Source of the DNA: Bacteroidales bacterium
GTDB taxonomy: Bacteria > Bacteroidota > Bacteroidia > Bacteroidales > WCHB1-69
Assembly (NCBI GenBank): GCA_023229985.1
Contig: JALNYF010000078.1
Span: forward strand, 1 to 6,593
DNA: 6,593 nt
Direction: 5' to 3'
A program made the translations under genes and the position numbers. This document shows, piece after piece, positions 1 to 6,434 of the stretch. Each line of letters begins with the position of its first letter. Position 1 is the first letter of the stretch. The notes under the pieces were generated by a model. The model was not told the DNA's origin. It made no database searches and saw only the letters and a program-made list of their open reading frames with translations.

Positions 1-1
1 A

Positions 2-229
2 ATGGAATATAGAAGATACATTAAAAGCAAAAAAGCGATCAACGATTATGACAATGCTATCAATTACGCGCGTGAAGAAGGTGAATTGAAGGGTCGATTA
101 GAGGGCGAATTGAAAGGTAAATTAGAAATTGCGCGCACTATGTTGAAAATGGGAAAGCCTATCGATGAAATTGTATTGATAACCGGATTGTCGAAAGAGC
201 AAATTGAGGAATTGGAAATAACGCATTAG
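2..229 (+). CDS. Rpn-family PD-(D/E)XK nuclease / putative transposase, C-terminal end (5' partial)
   Basis: This is the last 75 or so codons of a gene that begins left of the window; the ATG at position 2 is probably an internal Met. The nuclease core of the family is not visible. What is visible is the typical tail: a short stretch ending in a linker (YDNAINYAREEGELKG), a charged repeat (EGELKGRLEGELKGKLE, two near-identical units), then a small helical module ending in DEIVLITGLSKEQIEELE, the 'sTGLskeeIeeL' ending common in Bacteroidota members of this family. Family knowledge: Rpn proteins are PD-(D/E)XK nucleases, linked in E. coli to recombination and annotated elsewhere as putative transposases or phage-defence toxins. 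A decayed relative lies at 2968-3631 on the other strand. The assignment rests on tail similarity recognised by eye, so the family is likely but not certain. Confidence 0.72.
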   Translation: MEYRRYIKSKKAINDYDNAINYAREEGELKGRLEGELKGKLEIARTMLKMGKPIDEIVLITGLSKEQIEELEITH

Positions 230-816
230 GAGCAAGGAATTAGAATTTTCCGCGACCCATCCCACTATTAGATCTTGCCCCAACTTTGTGCGGCAAGCCT
301 ATATGCCCATCGCGCCGTTTTATAACAACAAAATATCACACGTGAAAATGCCGGCTTCTTGGCAAATTATTATGAATTATTGCATCTTGGTAGATTGATT
401 TAATAGTGTTATTTAACATTACGAAGGATATCTCTGAATTTATTACTGTCCGGTAAATATTGATTATCAAAAATAAGAAGTCTCTTAAACCCAACAGGTT
501 TGCTTTTCTTTGTCTTGCCAAAGAACTGCCGCTGCAAGAGAGTGCAAAAGGCAAACTTGTTTGCTTTTGCCGAACATTTCACCCACCATGGTAGTCGTGA
601 AGCGTAGTTCTATAAGAATTTAAATTTTTCGGATTTCTTATTTATTATTCATAGTGTAAGCTGATAAAACAAGAGGCATCGTAATCTGCTCAATGCTAAT
701 AGATTAATCAATAATTTCTATTATTCACAGGACAGCAAAACGCTGTGTTATACGGATTTTTTATTTTTCGAGAAAACGAGTCTAATCTTTAATCATTGAG
801 GATATTATCCTACGGA
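230..816. other. Gene-free convergent intergenic stretch
   Basis: No convincing coding sequence was found here on either strand. It separates the rightward nuclease tail from the leftward phosphate transporter gene. Visible structures are a weak inverted repeat (CTTGCC at 274-279, GGCAAG at 292-297, 12-nt loop, no T-run), a stronger hairpin at 544-570, a small ACAGC/GCTGT hairpin at 732-746 and AGGAT/ATCCT at 799-811. None is followed by a clear T-run, so no classical intrinsic terminator could be assigned to either flanking gene. The segment 647-746 shares short collinear blocks with the window's right end (6489-6531). Confidence 0.6.
544..570. repeat. Hairpin-forming inverted repeat
   Basis: The arm GCAAAAG at 544-550 pairs with CTTTTGC at 564-570. 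It continues, after a single bulged G at 551, as CAAAC (552-556) against GTTTG (559-563). This gives 11-12 base pairs with one bulge and a very short loop. No T-run follows on either strand, so it does not look like a simple terminator. It could be a transcript-processing or attenuating hairpin, or the remnant of a repeat. Confidence 0.55.
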
Positions 817-976
817 GGGGCGTGAGGTGCTTAGGCGTAAAGCCCGTAAAGCCGGTAGCCGATGTGCCGCTGTTGCAAAAGAGCGACCGGAGGGAGCTCC
901 TTTTGCAGCATTGCGAGCACACGGCATTCGGCTGCGGACTTGGAGCCGCGCACCGGCGGCAAAGCCGACACGCCCC
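817..976. repeat. GC-rich self-complementary island (putative dispersed repeat or structured 3' UTR)
   Basis: This 160-bp block is about 65 % G+C by hand count, in otherwise AT-rich surroundings. Its ends are an 8-bp inverted repeat (GGGGCGTG at 817-824, CACGCCCC at 969-976). Nested inside, in order, are GCCGGT 851-856 with ACCGGC 952-957, AGCCGA 857-862 with TCGGCT 928-933, TGCC 865-868 with GGCA 923-926, and a central hairpin at 871-910 whose core is TGCAAAAG 874-881 with CTTTTGCA 900-907. A perfect tandem 9-mer, CGTAAAGCC, sits at 836-853. The island begins 24 bp past the phosphate transporter stop codon, so it probably lies in that mRNA's 3' untranslated region. Open frames across it are short and appear to be by-products of its composition. 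A dispersed REP-like intergenic repeat is my preferred reading; a structured RNA is possible. Confidence 0.6.
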
Positions 977-1000
977 AATAATCAATATCATCTTACTGAA

Positions 1001-2032
1001 CTAAATGATGGCGGAAACAATCGCAAACAGGCCCATTCCGAGGAGGGCACTAATGGGAATAGTTAAAACCCATGCCCAAAGCAGGTTGACCGTAACCCCC
1101 CAACGCACCGCAGAAAGTCGTTTGACGGCACCGACACCTATGATACTTCCGCTAATGACGTGTGTAGTGCTTACGGGGACCTTGAGGACTTCGGTAATAA
1201 AAAGTGTGATTGCACCGGCAGTTTGGGCGCAAAAGCCTTCCACAGGCGTGATTTTGGTGATTTTGCTTCCCATCGTTTTCATAATTTTCCAACCGCCGGT
1301 CATTGTACCTAAGGCAATGGCAGAGAAACAAGCTATCGGCACCCAATCGTGAATGTCGTGAATGTCAGTTAATTGCAACCAATGGGGAACAGCATCGCCG
1401 TGTTGAGCATTGTAAGCGATGAGGGCAGCAGCAATAATTCCCATTACTTTTTGGGAGTCGTTTAAGCCGTGGCCGATACTCAAAATGGCAGAAGAGAATA
1501 ATTGAATTCTTTTGAACCATTTGTCTGCCTTGTGAGGGCGAAATTTTCTTGCGATTCTCAGTGTGAGGGAAGAAATCAGCATTCCACTTACCATACCGAT
1601 AAGCGGGGCGACAACTATAAACAGGGCAATGATTCCAATGACGCCGACGTGAATGGCTTTAAAGCCGGAAGCAGCAATGGCGGCACCGGCAAAACCACCA
1701 ATGAGCGTATGTGAAGAAGAAGATGGTATCCCTAATGCCCATGTGATTAAATTCCAGATAATTGCGGCAATGATGCCCGCCAAAATTATCGGTTGAGTTA
1801 CGTATTCGGGAATTACTGTTTTGGAAACAGTGTCCGCAATTCCAAATTCTCCAATGATATATTTGGCAATAAAAAAGGCGACAAAATTGAAAAATGCCGC
1901 CCATAAAACTGCTTGAAAAGGGGTTAAGACTTTGGTAGAGACAACGGTAGCAACAGAGTTGGCTGCATCATGAAATCCGTTGATAAAGTCGAAAACCAGA
2001 GCCAAGACGATGATAAGAATGAGTATTTCCAT
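1001..2032 (-). CDS. Inorganic phosphate transporter, PiT family
   Basis: The 343-residue product is an integral inner-membrane protein made almost entirely of hydrophobic helices. It is expected to carry inorganic phosphate, probably as a metal-phosphate complex, driven by H+ or Na+. Near the N-terminus is the PiT signature FDFINGFHDAANSVAT (about residues 14-29). The second, inverted copy of the fold is marked by STTHVISGSIIGVGAVKR in the C-terminal third. The segment SSSSHTLIGGFAGAAIAA, about one third along, is also typical. The length fits the short bacterial PiT proteins and both ends look complete. The ATG at 2030-2032 is only 6 bp past the stop of the DUF47 gene, so the two are almost certainly cotranscribed, with DUF47 first. 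The stop codon is followed by the GC-rich island at 817-976. Substrate choice among phosphate, arsenate or sulfate cannot be read directly, but the DUF47 partner favours phosphate. Confidence 0.95.
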   Translation of the reverse strand: MEILILIIVLALVFDFINGFHDAANSVATVVSTKVLTPFQAVLWAAFFNFVAFFIAKYIIGEFGIADTVSKTVIPEYVTQPIILAGIIAAIIWNLITWALGIPSSSSHTLIGGFAGAAIAASGFKAIHVGVIGIIALFIVVAPLIGMVSGMLISSLTLRIARKFRPHKADKWFKRIQLFSSAILSIGHGLNDSQKVMGIIAAALIAYNAQHGDAVPHWLQLTDIHDIHDWVPIACFSAIALGTMTGGWKIMKTMGSKITKITPVEGFCAQTAGAITLFITEVLKVPVSTTHVISGSIIGVGAVKRLSAVRWGVTVNLLWAWVLTIPISALLGMGLFAIVSAII

Positions 2033-2038
2033 GTTTTA

Positions 2039-2689
2039 TTATGCGTATTTGACAATGATGGTTTTGATCACTTTTGCAACTGTATTTGCGGCGTCGGTGG
2101 TGCGTTCCAATACCTGCATAATTTCTTTGTTCTTAAAAAGTTCTATGGGGTCGGTTTCGGTTTCAAAGAGGGATTTAACATATTGTTCATAAATTTCGTC
2201 TCCCTTACGTTCCAAAAGATGTAAACGTTCGCACTGTTCCATCGCAACAGCCGGTTTTTTGTTGATGGTTTTGAGCTCTTGGAGGGAGATGAAAATGGCA
2301 TTTCCACATTCTCCAATCACCTTGCAAAGTTCTATCATGCTGTTCGGAATCACCTTGGGTTGAAATAAAATCACTCGCTTCGTGGCGGAGTTGATGTTGT
2401 CTAAAATATCATCCAACCGTTCGCATAGTTCATGAATGTCTTCACGATCAAACGGAGTGATGAACGTGCTGTTTAATTCCTTAAAGATGACGCTCAACAC
2501 TTCATCTCCTTCTCTTTCGTAGGATTTAATTGTAAAATAGAGATCTTGCATCTCTTTTTTGTCTTTGCTGTTGATAAACTTGTTGAGTGTGATGGAAGCC
2601 AAATTGTTGAGTTCTCCAACGTGACTGATTAGTGGGAAAAACTTATTCTCCTTCGGAAGAAGAAAAGAAAAAATTGAATTTTTGTTCAT
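2039..2689 (-). CDS. DUF47 family PhoU-like Pit accessory protein
   Basis: The 216-residue cytoplasmic protein is predicted to be all-helical, resembling PhoU, and belongs to the DUF47 family encoded next to PiT transporters in many bacteria. Acidic metal-binding-type motifs recur at equivalent places in the helical bundle: YEREGDEV (residues 57-64), FDREDIHELCERLDDI (80-95) and LERKGDEIYE (159-168). The C-terminal helix KEIMQVLERTTDAANTVA (188-205) is also characteristic. No signal peptide or membrane segment is visible. It is the first gene of the operon, and the PiT gene follows after 6 bp. The family is thought to modulate or support the partner transporter, but the biochemical role is not settled. 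The ATG at 2687-2689 begins a full-length family member. Its leader is A/T-rich without a Shine-Dalgarno motif, as expected in Bacteroidota. Confidence 0.93.
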   Translation of the reverse strand: MNKNSIFSFLLPKENKFFPLISHVGELNNLASITLNKFINSKDKKEMQDLYFTIKSYEREGDEVLSVIFKELNSTFITPFDREDIHELCERLDDILDNINSATKRVILFQPKVIPNSMIELCKVIGECGNAIFISLQELKTINKKPAVAMEQCERLHLLERKGDEIYEQYVKSLFETETDPIELFKNKEIMQVLERTTDAANTVAKVIKTIIVKYA

Positions 2690-2967
2690 ATTTATATGTT
2701 TGTTGATAGGTTTTGGACTCTAAAAATCCGAGTTTTTTTATGATTAATCGCGTTGCAAAAATACACAAATTTCAGTTCCTTACATCATTCTGATTGTTTA
2801 TTTTTTTGTTATAAAACACCATTTTCGACGTTTTATTTTTGTTCTAATTGGGCTCGTTTTTTTTCTATTACAATTTTGTTCAAACGAACCAAGTTGGCAA
2901 CATTTTGAGTAGATTTCTTCTCTATTTTCAACCAATTTTTAATTTTTATTATCTCAAATCACAATTT
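2690..2967. other. AT-rich intergenic region upstream of DUF47–PiT
   Basis: This very AT-rich stretch has many T-runs. It separates the phosphate operon from the nuclease pseudogene and contains the candidate -7 element at 2756-2763. No further gene, RNA or strong inverted repeat was recognised in it. Confidence 0.5.
2756..2763 (-). promoter_or_regulatory. Candidate -7 promoter element for the DUF47–PiT operon
   Basis: Read on the minus strand, this is TATTTTTG, a perfect match to the Bacteroidota -7 consensus TAnnTTTG. It lies 66 bp upstream of the DUF47 start codon, which would give a leader of roughly 60 nt. A clear -33 TTTG is not visible at the usual spacing, so the assignment rests on the -7 element and position. 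The AT-rich surroundings make chance matches possible. Confidence 0.45.
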
Positions 2968-3631
2968 TTATTTTTTTAACATCTTTGCATTTTCTAATCC
3001 AATTGATTCTTATGCGCAAATCATTATTTGGATTCTTTGATGTGCGATATTTTTGGTTGTCTCTATTTTTATCCTTGCTTCGTATCTTGTTGCCACACAT
3101 TTGCCTTCGCAGAAGGTACAATAACAAATGTATCAAAGATGCCTGACGACACCATTCTTATTGATGACGATTTTTTATAAGATACATACATTTTTCAAAA
3201 ACATTGGTCAACTCATCCTGGTTTTTCTTGAACTCTGAATCTCCAAAAGGATAAACATCAGTTTGTTGTAAAACAACATTTTGTTATCTTGTTTGTAAAG
3301 TTCAATTTTGTGCAGGTACTCATCTACCGGCAATTTTGGGGGTAATCAAGCGTAAAATTGAGTGTGGAAATCGATAATATTTTGCTGAGACTATAGGTCC
3401 CATTTTCCTTTAACAACTTGATAATGAATGACTGTATGTAGTCTGGTGCAGACTGCGGGCGGGTAATTTTTTTTGCTTCGCGTTTTGAACTTCAATAATA
3501 ATCTCTTCCTTTCTGTGATGCAATAGATGTCGAAAACGGCGGAGCGGTCAGATCCCTTCCTTACCAACTATCACTTCGCACATTCCAATGATTTTTTCTT
3601 GAATGTTGTGTAATAAATAGTTGATGAACAG
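2968..3631 (-). pseudogene. Decayed Rpn-family PD-(D/E)XK nuclease / putative transposase
   Basis: No intact frame exists, but consecutive minus-strand fragments read like this family in the correct order. They are: LFINYLLHNIQEKII (about 3631-3587); DRSAVFDIYC (3549-3520), the first active-site Asp region; EEIIIEVQNAKQKK (from about 3508 leftwards), carrying the E-x-Q catalytic motif; a poorly readable stretch with ILSISTLNFTLDY; IELYKQDNKMLFYNKLMFI (about 3306-3250); KNQDELTNVFEKCMYLIKN (about 3225-3170), ending at a stop at 3158-3160; a trace of the RDNQKY-like linker; and a tail IGLENAKMLKK with a stop at 2968-2970, resembling the TGLSKEQIEEL ending of the gene at 2-229. Joining them needs at least four frame changes, and internal stops are present. 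About 220 codons remain of roughly 300 usual for the family; the N-terminal ~40 residues are missing right where the DUF2007 gene ends. The motifs are seen directly. The family name rests on recognition by eye. Confidence 0.78.
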
Positions 3632-3634
3632 AAA

Positions 3635-3868
3635 TTATTCGGTGTAGCCGGCTTCTGCTAAAATTTGTCGGGCTTTGATTTCATCGTTTTCCTCGACTAA
3701 TACTTTCACTCCGCCGACAGCAAAGGGTATGAAGCTGCCCAAAAATTCATCTTGGATGTAGGCGTCAATTTCTTCGTTGGAGAGCAAATTTTTCAGCATT
3801 TCGGCTTCGTGGGAATGCTCTGTTACTGCTACCGTAACCAATTTCATATCTTTTTCATCTGTTTTCAT
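3635..3868 (-). CDS. DUF2007 domain-containing small protein (putative signal-transducing family)
   Basis: The 77-residue soluble protein has no signal peptide or membrane segment. It shows the compact alpha/beta pattern of the DUF2007 family: a strand (MKLVTVAVT), a helix (SHEAEMLKNLLSNEEID), the segment AYIQDEFLGSF, then GGVKVLVEENDEIKARQIL forming a strand and final helix. The family resembles small ferredoxin-like regulatory domains and is labelled 'putative signal transducing protein' without established biochemistry. It follows the adaptor gene after a 50-bp gap on the same strand, so cotranscription with tolC and the adaptor is plausible but not certain. The ATG at 3866-3868 gives seven residues before a second Met (residue 8); either could be the true start. 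The reading frame stops just before recognisable nuclease pseudogene sequence begins, and the residues after its stop, in the same frame, already belong to that pseudogene. Confidence 0.85.
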   Translation of the reverse strand: MKTDEKDMKLVTVAVTEHSHEAEMLKNLLSNEEIDAYIQDEFLGSFIPFAVGGVKVLVEENDEIKARQILAEAGYTE

Positions 3869-3918
3869 AATATAATGATTTAAAGGGTTTTGCAGAAATT
3901 GTACGGGGAGTTGCGGAG

Positions 3919-4944
3919 TTATTCAACCACTTCCACTTCTTTTCCGTTGGTCAGTTTGGTTTGCCCGCTGATCACCACCTTGTCGCCATCTTCAACGCCG
4001 GAGATTATTTCGTATTTGTCGCCCATACGTCTGCCCAAGACCACTTTGTTATAGGAGACTTTTCCATCTTTATAAACATAAACATATCTATCGCCGGAGC
4101 CTTGTTGTTTGATTACGGCGACGTCGGGAACAACAACGTGATTTGAGGTTCCGAAATTCATCGTAACGCGAGCGTACATACCGGGTCTTACTTTGCTGTT
4201 TTGGTTAGCGACGCTGATTTCAACGGGGAAGGTGTGAGTTCGGGCATCGATGGTCGGGTAGATGAGGCTCACTTTGCCGTGGAAGGCTTCATCTTTATAG
4301 ACATCAAGGGCGATGTCGGCGTTCATTCCTTTTTTGACGGCTGTAAATTGCGCTTCGGAGACGTTGATATTCATTTTGACCGGAGTAATTTGTTGAATTT
4401 GAAGGACAGGATTGCCGGCATAAATATCGCCGCTGTCATAATTTCGGAGGGTAACAATTCCGCTGATAGGGCTTGTTAATTGTGTGTTTGTCAATAAGTT
4501 ATTGTAAGAAGTGCGGGCAACATTGAGGGCTGTTTTTTGTGCGTCCCAATCGGATTTTGAAACCCCGCCGACTTTGTATAATTCGTCAATTCTTTTAAAA
4601 GTAACCTCTAAGTTGTCTAATTGTGTTTTGGCTTGCTCTAAACTGCTGGCATCCATTTGCACCAATTTTTGGCCGGCTCTCACATAGTCGCCTACTTCCA
4701 CAAAAATCTTGTCGATACGTCCGGGAACGGTTGGAGCAATGTTATTGACGGCGTTTGCTTCTACAATGGCGGTGTATTCGTATAGTTGTTCCACCTTTTC
4801 AGCCACCACTTCTTGCAACTTAACTTGTACTTTAGCGTTGGGATCGACGATAGGGTCAGTTTTGGTTTCTTCTTTTTTATTGCATGAAAAAGCGATAAGT
4901 GAGATGAAAGCAATCAGCAATACATTAAGTTCTAATTTTCTCAT
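3919..4944 (-). CDS. RND efflux periplasmic adaptor subunit (membrane fusion protein), lipoprotein
   Basis: The 341-residue adaptor is expected to bridge an inner-membrane RND pump and the TolC channel. The N-terminus is a hydrophobic lipoprotein-type signal ending at Cys21 (SLIAFSC), followed by a charged linker. The usual domain order is visible: first lipoyl half at about 65-100 (IAPTVPGRIDKIFVEVGDYV…), a short alpha-helical hairpin at about 100-155, second lipoyl half at about 157-185 (TSPISGIVTLRNYDSGDI), beta-barrel at about 187-265 (VKMNINVSEAQF, RPGMYARV), and a membrane-proximal domain to the C-terminus (GVEDGDKVVISGQTKLTNG). Length and both ends are normal. It starts 11 bp after the tolC stop codon, so the two are cotranscribed. 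The expected RND permease gene does not follow; DUF2007 does. Substrate cannot be inferred, although the sequence resembles drug-type (HAE1) more than heavy-metal adaptors. Confidence 0.93.
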   Translation of the reverse strand: MRKLELNVLLIAFISLIAFSCNKKEETKTDPIVDPNAKVQVKLQEVVAEKVEQLYEYTAIVEANAVNNIAPTVPGRIDKIFVEVGDYVRAGQKLVQMDASSLEQAKTQLDNLEVTFKRIDELYKVGGVSKSDWDAQKTALNVARTSYNNLLTNTQLTSPISGIVTLRNYDSGDIYAGNPVLQIQQITPVKMNINVSEAQFTAVKKGMNADIALDVYKDEAFHGKVSLIYPTIDARTHTFPVEISVANQNSKVRPGMYARVTMNFGTSNHVVVPDVAVIKQQGSGDRYVYVYKDGKVSYNKVVLGRRMGDKYEIISGVEDGDKVVISGQTKLTNGKEVEVVE

Positions 4945-4955
4945 TTTTATGTTAT

Positions 4956-6290
4956 TTATTCGTTACCTAAGATATTTTCAAGTTCTGTTTTTGCAGTTAA
5001 GAAGTTGTAAATGGATTGGTGATAAAGCAATCGTGATTGAGTCATTGCCAATTCGGCGGAGTTTAAGTCAAGCCATGTTGCCATTCCGACTTCAAATTGT
5101 TTTTGCACAATGTTGTATGCTTCTTCGGCTTGCATCATTGTTTCTTTGTTGGATGCCAATTCTTCAATGGCATTGTCAATATTCATCATGCTGTTGCTGA
5201 TGCCTACACGGAGATTTTTTTCCAAAAATTGTTTCTGGTCTTGGAGGTTAGCGATAGAGAGTTTACTTTGTTTGATTTTGTATGAAGTGCCTACCCATGA
5301 AAGGATGGGAACTTGCAACGACAGACCGACGGTGGAGTAGGGGAACCAGTTGTAGTTGGAAAATTTGAAATCGTTAGCCATGGTCATATATTGGTAATTC
5401 CCGCTAAAAGCTAATGTGGGGCAAGCCGCTGATTTGATGAGTTTCTGGCTCATTTCCAATTGTTTTTGTGCAATGTCTAATTGTTTCAGGTCTGAGTTGC
5501 CGGATAGATTAAGTGTGTTGGCACTGATAGTTTGGTAATTTTGGAGTTCCGATTCGTAATCGGCTAATTGTCCGTCAAAAATGATGGGTTCGTTAATATC
5601 TACTCCGATAAGTACTTTCAGCATCATTGTCGCCAATTCGACTGTACTTTTGGCAGATATAATTTGTGGTTTTTGATTCTTGACTTGGACTTCGGTGCGC
5701 AATTTGTCAAACTCCGAAGCCATTCCTTGATTGTATTTATCCAAAACGGTTTTGGCATTGAGCTCTACATTGGCATAATTGATAAGTAACACCTGATAAG
5801 AATCCTTTGCCAAAAGCATAGTGTAATAGGCTTTTTTTATTTCATTGACCAACGATATTTTGGAAGCGCGTGCCGATTCTATGGCGAGGTTGACGTCCAA
5901 TTCCGATAGTTTGAGATTGAACCACGTGGGTGCTGCCACCAACGGAAGCGAAAAATTGATTCCGGCGGCGTAATTGTTGCTGGTACCGACCTCAATTTCC
6001 ATGTCGTTGCCGCCGAATTGCATAGTCATTTTTTGCTTTTTGACGGTTCGTTGATAACTGCTTGACAAAGAAATGCTTGGAAATAGAGATGCAATTTGCT
6101 CACTTTTGTAATATTTTTTTGCTTCGATATTTCGATTGGCAATTCTGATGTTCGGATTCTCACTCAAGGCTATTTCTATTGCCTTGGATAAATTTACATG
6201 AACCGAATCTTGAGCGTTTAAAGAAAGGAAAGATATTGGCTGTACGCAAATCATCAGAATTAATATCCGTCCAACATATTTCTTCATCAT
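4956..6290 (-). CDS. TolC family outer membrane efflux protein
   Basis: The 444-residue protein is expected to form a trimeric outer-membrane barrel with a long periplasmic helical tunnel, the exit duct of a tripartite efflux or secretion system. A signal peptide covers residues 1-26 (hydrophobic core RILILMICVQPISFLSL, likely cleavage after LNA). The mature start VNLSKAIEIALSENPNIRIA is the classic opening of an OEP repeat. Two such repeats are visible, roughly residues 30-230 and 250-440, the second ending in FEVGMATWLDLNSAELAMTQ, a hallmark of the family. Length is normal. Two adjacent Met codons (6288-6290 and 6285-6287) could start translation; the choice does not affect the signal peptide. 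It is first in the cluster, and the adaptor follows after 11 bp. Upstream lie two inverted repeats (6332-6373 and 6435-6464) that could be regulatory. Confidence 0.93.
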   Translation of the reverse strand: MMKKYVGRILILMICVQPISFLSLNAQDSVHVNLSKAIEIALSENPNIRIANRNIEAKKYYKSEQIASLFPSISLSSSYQRTVKKQKMTMQFGGNDMEIEVGTSNNYAAGINFSLPLVAAPTWFNLKLSELDVNLAIESARASKISLVNEIKKAYYTMLLAKDSYQVLLINYANVELNAKTVLDKYNQGMASEFDKLRTEVQVKNQKPQIISAKSTVELATMMLKVLIGVDINEPIIFDGQLADYESELQNYQTISANTLNLSGNSDLKQLDIAQKQLEMSQKLIKSAACPTLAFSGNYQYMTMANDFKFSNYNWFPYSTVGLSLQVPILSWVGTSYKIKQSKLSIANLQDQKQFLEKNLRVGISNSMMNIDNAIEELASNKETMMQAEEAYNIVQKQFEVGMATWLDLNSAELAMTQSRLLYHQSIYNFLTAKTELENILGNE

Positions 6291-6331
6291 TGTTTTATTG
6301 CTTAGTTGTTTGATTTATAATCAGTTAGTTC

Positions 6332-6373
6332 TTATTTTCAAAGTTCTTTCAATAAAAAGAACTTTGAAAATAA
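6332..6373. repeat. Perfect 18-bp inverted repeat upstream of tolC
   Basis: TTATTTTCAAAGTTCTTT at 6332-6349 is exactly complementary to 6356-6373, with a 6-nt spacer (CAATAA). The right end of the tolC gene is 41 bp away. Neither strand continues into a T-run, so a standard terminator is unlikely, although a bidirectional terminator-like hairpin cannot be excluded. In tolC mRNA it would form a stable 5' hairpin. As DNA it could be an operator for a local repressor, such as the TetR-type regulators often found beside efflux genes. No regulator gene is in the window. Confidence 0.65.
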
Positions 6374-6392
6374 CGCATAAAACTTAATTTTG
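6363..6392 (+). promoter_or_regulatory. Candidate rightward promoter overlapping the inverted repeat
   Basis: TTTG at 6363-6366 and TAATTTTG at 6385-6392 match the Bacteroidota -33 and -7 elements with an 18-bp spacer. The -33 element lies within the right arm of the 18-bp inverted repeat. A transcript from it would run about 200 nt before the second rightward promoter near the window edge. Being AT-rich, the match could be fortuitous. Confidence 0.3.
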
Positions 6393-6434
6393 TTTTATAC
6401 ATTATTGTTTTTTCAAGATATATCACCGAAAATC

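Noticed and set aside
274..297. CTTGCC/GGCAAG inverted repeat as terminator of the left-hand nuclease gene
   Set aside because: The stem is only 6 bp, the loop is 12 nt and no T-run follows on either strand.
336..554. Minus-strand open frame of 72 codons in the convergent region
   Set aside because: Its composition matches no recognisable family, it has no evident leader or partner, and its start lies inside the hairpin at 544-570. It is treated as a chance frame.
836..853. Tandem 9-mer CGTAAAGCC as a possible CRISPR or iteron array
   Set aside because: There are only two adjacent units with no spacers, inside the GC-rich island, so it is neither a CRISPR array nor an origin iteron set.
782..1066. 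Overlapping open frames of 60-79 codons on both strands across the GC-rich island
   Set aside because: They are Cys/Arg/Ala-rich translations of a self-complementary GC-rich repeat, open in several frames at once because GC-rich sequence lacks stops. One also overlaps the end of the PiT gene.
2834..2841. Plus-strand TATTTTTG promoter match
   Set aside because: No rightward gene lies downstream, only the antisense strand of the pseudogene. The AT-rich, T-run context makes a chance match likely.
2954..3136. Minus-strand 60-codon open frame, Lys/Arg/Asn-rich
   Set aside because: It lies inside the nuclease relic and reads partly in its linker region (RDNQKY). It is one surviving frame of the pseudogene, not a separate gene.
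4709..5200. Plus-strand 163-codon open frame opposite the adaptor and tolC genes
   Set aside because: It spans the junction of two well-supported genes on the opposite strand, has no recognisable domain and is a shadow frame.
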